Shown one piece after another: positions 6,742 to 8,527 of a stretch of DNA of 8,527 nt (the first letter of the stretch is position 1; every line of letters starts with the position of its first letter). Location: NCBI GenBank assembly GCA_017936725.1, contig JAGBEZ010000147.1:1-8527 (forward strand), read 5' to 3'. Position numbers and translations under genes: made by a program. Source of the stretch: Agathobacter sp. (GTDB lineage Bacteria > Bacillota_A > Clostridia > Lachnospirales > Lachnospiraceae). The notes beneath the pieces were generated by a model that was given only the letters and a program-made list of their open reading frames with translations, ran no database searches and was not told where the DNA came from.

Positions 6742-7476
6742 ATGAAAGATAACAAAACTTATATTTTGATTGCAGATGATGAAAAAGAAATCAGGGATAT
6801 CTTGAAACTTTTGCTAGAGGGCGAAGGTTATGAAGTGTTGGTGGCGGCGGATGGCGTCGAAGTGATAGAGGCGGCCTGTCCAGAAATAGACCTTTATATT
6901 TTGGATGTAAATATGCCAAAAATGACAGGTTTTATGGCTGCTATGGACATTCGTAAGATATACGATACACCAATTATTTTTCTGACAGCGTATTCCGGAG
7001 AAATGGATAAGGTGATGGGATTTTCCGCAGGGGCAGATGACTATGTGGTGAAACCTTTTTCAAATATAGAACTTTTGATGCGTGTGAAAGCGATTTTGCG
7101 ACGCAGAGTGGTATCTGGAGGATTTTCTACAGAAGCAGGTGTTGGGACGAGTCCATCTGCCAATGCAATGATGGAGCAGAAAAATCAGATTCCTTTTGTG
7201 GATTTGGTTTTGGATTTGGATAATCAATCCGTGCTTCGTGGTGAGAAAGTCATCACACTTACAGGCACAGAATATAAGATTTTGGAACTTTTGGTGAGCC
7301 ATAAGAAGAAAGTGTATTCTTTGGAAAATATATACCAGAGCATTTGGGAAGAAGAGGCGGTAGCAGATAGCGCAATTATGGTGCATATCAAAAATATCCG
7401 CAAGAAGTTAGAGGACGATTCTCGTAATCCAAAGTACATTAAAACCGCTTGGGGAAAGGGGTATTATGTGGAGTAA
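6742..7476 (+). CDS. OmpR/PhoB-family response regulator
   Basis: This is the cytosolic DNA-binding partner of the kinase that follows. In 244 residues, the receiver domain (about 5-120) has the acidic pair Asp12-Asp13, phosphoacceptor Asp55 in LYILDVNMPKMTG, Thr82 in FLTAYS and Lys104 in VVKPFS, so all the phosphorylation residues are intact. A long, low-complexity linker (about 122-148, rich in Gly, Ser and Ala) leads to a winged-helix DNA-binding domain (about 151-244), ending in the wing KYIKTAWGKGYYVE. Ribosome binding site AGAAGG (6727-6732) is 9 bases before the ATG. The last 11 bases overlap the kinase gene, which indicates translational coupling. The signal and target genes are unknown; no operator repeat in the window can be assigned to it. 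Confidence 0.93.
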   Translation: MKDNKTYILIADDEKEIRDILKLLLEGEGYEVLVAADGVEVIEAACPEIDLYILDVNMPKMTGFMAAMDIRKIYDTPIIFLTAYSGEMDKVMGFSAGADDYVVKPFSNIELLMRVKAILRRRVVSGGFSTEAGVGTSPSANAMMEQKNQIPFVDLVLDLDNQSVLRGEKVITLTGTEYKILELLVSHKKKVYSLENIYQSIWEEEAVADSAIMVHIKNIRKKLEDDSRNPKYIKTAWGKGYYVE

Positions 7477-8518
7477 GAGATTAGGGGAAAAAAACAGGAA
7501 AAATTCAAAGAAGTTGTCTCGTGAAATCCTAGGGATTTTTGGGGCAACCTTTTTTGCTGCATTGCTTTTCTTTTATGGATTAAACGAAATTGGAAACCAA
7601 CTGGTTTTAAAATATATGGAAGAAGAGATGCTTGTGATATCCGAGTATCAACTTTATGATATCCAGTATGCGATTTTAGGCATCAGTTTTGCGTCTGGAA
7701 TTATTTTGTTTGTGATTTTGTTTTTATTTCTTGTGGGTGAACGCTTGGCGTATATCGCAGAAGTTGTAAAAGGAATCGAGGCTTTAGGCTGCCATGAGTG
7801 GGACTATGAAATCCCTCTTCGCGGAGAAAATGAGTTGACAGAGCTTGCCAGAAATGTGAACCGCTTGTCGAAAGAAGAACAGGCATTTCAGGAAAAAGAA
7901 AAGCGTATGCAGGAGGAAAAGGCGAGTCTGATACGTTCGTTATCTCACGATATCCGCACACCGCTCACTTCGCTGATGGCATATTCGGAGTTTCTCAAAC
8001 AAAAGGAAACGCTGACCGAAGAAGAAATGAGAGAATTTATGAATCTCGTCGAGCAGAAGTCTCAGCAAATCAAGGTGTTGACAGACCGGCTTTTGGATGA
8101 TGGAAATCGTCAAACGGAATATATAGAAAATGGACATTTGCTGTTGCACCAGTTAATCGATGAATGGGCATCAGAATTAGAAGAGGATTTTAACTTGGAA
8201 GTGGATATGACGGAATGTCCAAGATTTTCAGGTGAATTTGATGTCCATGAACTGCAACGTATTTTTGATAATTTGGCATCGAATGTTCGCAAATATGCAG
8301 ACGAAAAGGCTCCCGTTGTGCTTCAGGTGTCGAATAAAGAGGGACGAATTTGTATTTATCAATCGAATACCTGTAAGAATTTGACCACTCCAGTAGAAAG
8401 CACAAGGATTGGGATTGACAGTATTCGAAAAATCGCTAATCAATATGGTGGGACGGTAAAGGTTTCTAAGGATGAGCAGATTTTTTCGATTGGGATTACC
8501 TTAGCAGAAATAAAATAA
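7466..8518 (+). CDS. Membrane sensor histidine kinase
   Basis: This is the sensor partner of the overlapping response regulator gene. The 350 residues comprise a basic N-terminus, TM1 (about 21-39), a short outer loop of about 29 residues (40-68), TM2 (about 69-90), a HAMP-like region (about 91-139), a coiled-coil stretch rich in Glu, Lys and Gln (135-155), a HisKA domain with phosphoacceptor His161 in SLSHDIRTPLTSL, and a HATPase domain (about 225-348). The N box RIFDNLASNVRKYA (265-278, Asn269 and Asn273) is intact. The G1 box expected as D-x-G-x-G reads N-T-C-K-N (301-305), and the G2 region is RIGID (314-318), so the ATP pocket is degenerate. Such variants occur in some Bacillota kinases. 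The short outer loop suggests sensing within or near the membrane. The likely ribosome binding site is AAAGGGG (7455-7461), inside the regulator gene. Confidence 0.92.
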   Translation: MWSKRLGEKNRKNSKKLSREILGIFGATFFAALLFFYGLNEIGNQLVLKYMEEEMLVISEYQLYDIQYAILGISFASGIILFVILFLFLVGERLAYIAEVVKGIEALGCHEWDYEIPLRGENELTELARNVNRLSKEEQAFQEKEKRMQEEKASLIRSLSHDIRTPLTSLMAYSEFLKQKETLTEEEMREFMNLVEQKSQQIKVLTDRLLDDGNRQTEYIENGHLLLHQLIDEWASELEEDFNLEVDMTECPRFSGEFDVHELQRIFDNLASNVRKYADEKAPVVLQVSNKEGRICIYQSNTCKNLTTPVESTRIGIDSIRKIANQYGGTVKVSKDEQIFSIGITLAEIK

Positions 8519-8527
8519 TCTTCAGAA

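Overview
The window is typical of a low-GC, Gram-positive anaerobe of the Clostridia, most likely a Lachnospiraceae-type gut bacterium. The reasons are AT-rich intergenic DNA, strong AGGAGG-like ribosome binding sites, a Bacillota-style lipoprotein signal, a FeoA/FeoB/small-Cys-protein iron cluster, and DeoC and FeoB sequences of clostridial flavour. This assignment rests on sequence style and recall, not a search. All eight clearly supported longer genes, plus one 56-residue gene, lie on the + strand. I see no tRNA, rRNA, CRISPR array, insertion sequence or phage gene.

Region 1 (about 1-3250) is a nucleotide/deoxynucleoside salvage operon. An extended -10 promoter (183-210) precedes deoD (purine nucleoside phosphorylase), deoC (deoxyribose-phosphate aldolase) and a lipoprotein of the 5'-nucleotidase/UshA family. 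A near-perfect intrinsic terminator (3217-3250) closes it. The inferred logic is that the surface lipoprotein dephosphorylates extracellular nucleotides, an importer encoded elsewhere takes up the nucleosides, DeoD splits purine (deoxy)nucleosides, and DeoC cleaves deoxyribose-5-phosphate to acetaldehyde and glyceraldehyde-3-phosphate. The phosphopentomutase (DeoB) that would link DeoD to DeoC is not in the window.

Region 2 (about 3300-5768) is a ferrous iron uptake operon: a consensus promoter (TTGACA-N17-TAGAAT), a likely metal-repressor operator just after the expected transcription start, feoA, feoB, and a 56-residue FeoB-associated Cys-rich membrane protein that starts on the base after the feoB stop.

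Region 3 (5806-8518) holds a PfkB-family 1-phosphofructokinase-like gene (fruK), an OmpR-type response regulator and an overlapping membrane histidine kinase. No terminator or convincing promoter separates the feo genes from fruK, so readthrough from the iron operon into fruK and the two-component system is possible.

Nothing here amounts to a wholly new system. The points most worth a second look are the nucleotidase lipoprotein fused into the deo operon, with a Cys/His/Asp motif behind its lipid anchor; the architecture of the feo promoter; the kinase's degenerate ATP-binding boxes; and the orphan fruK joined to a two-component system.
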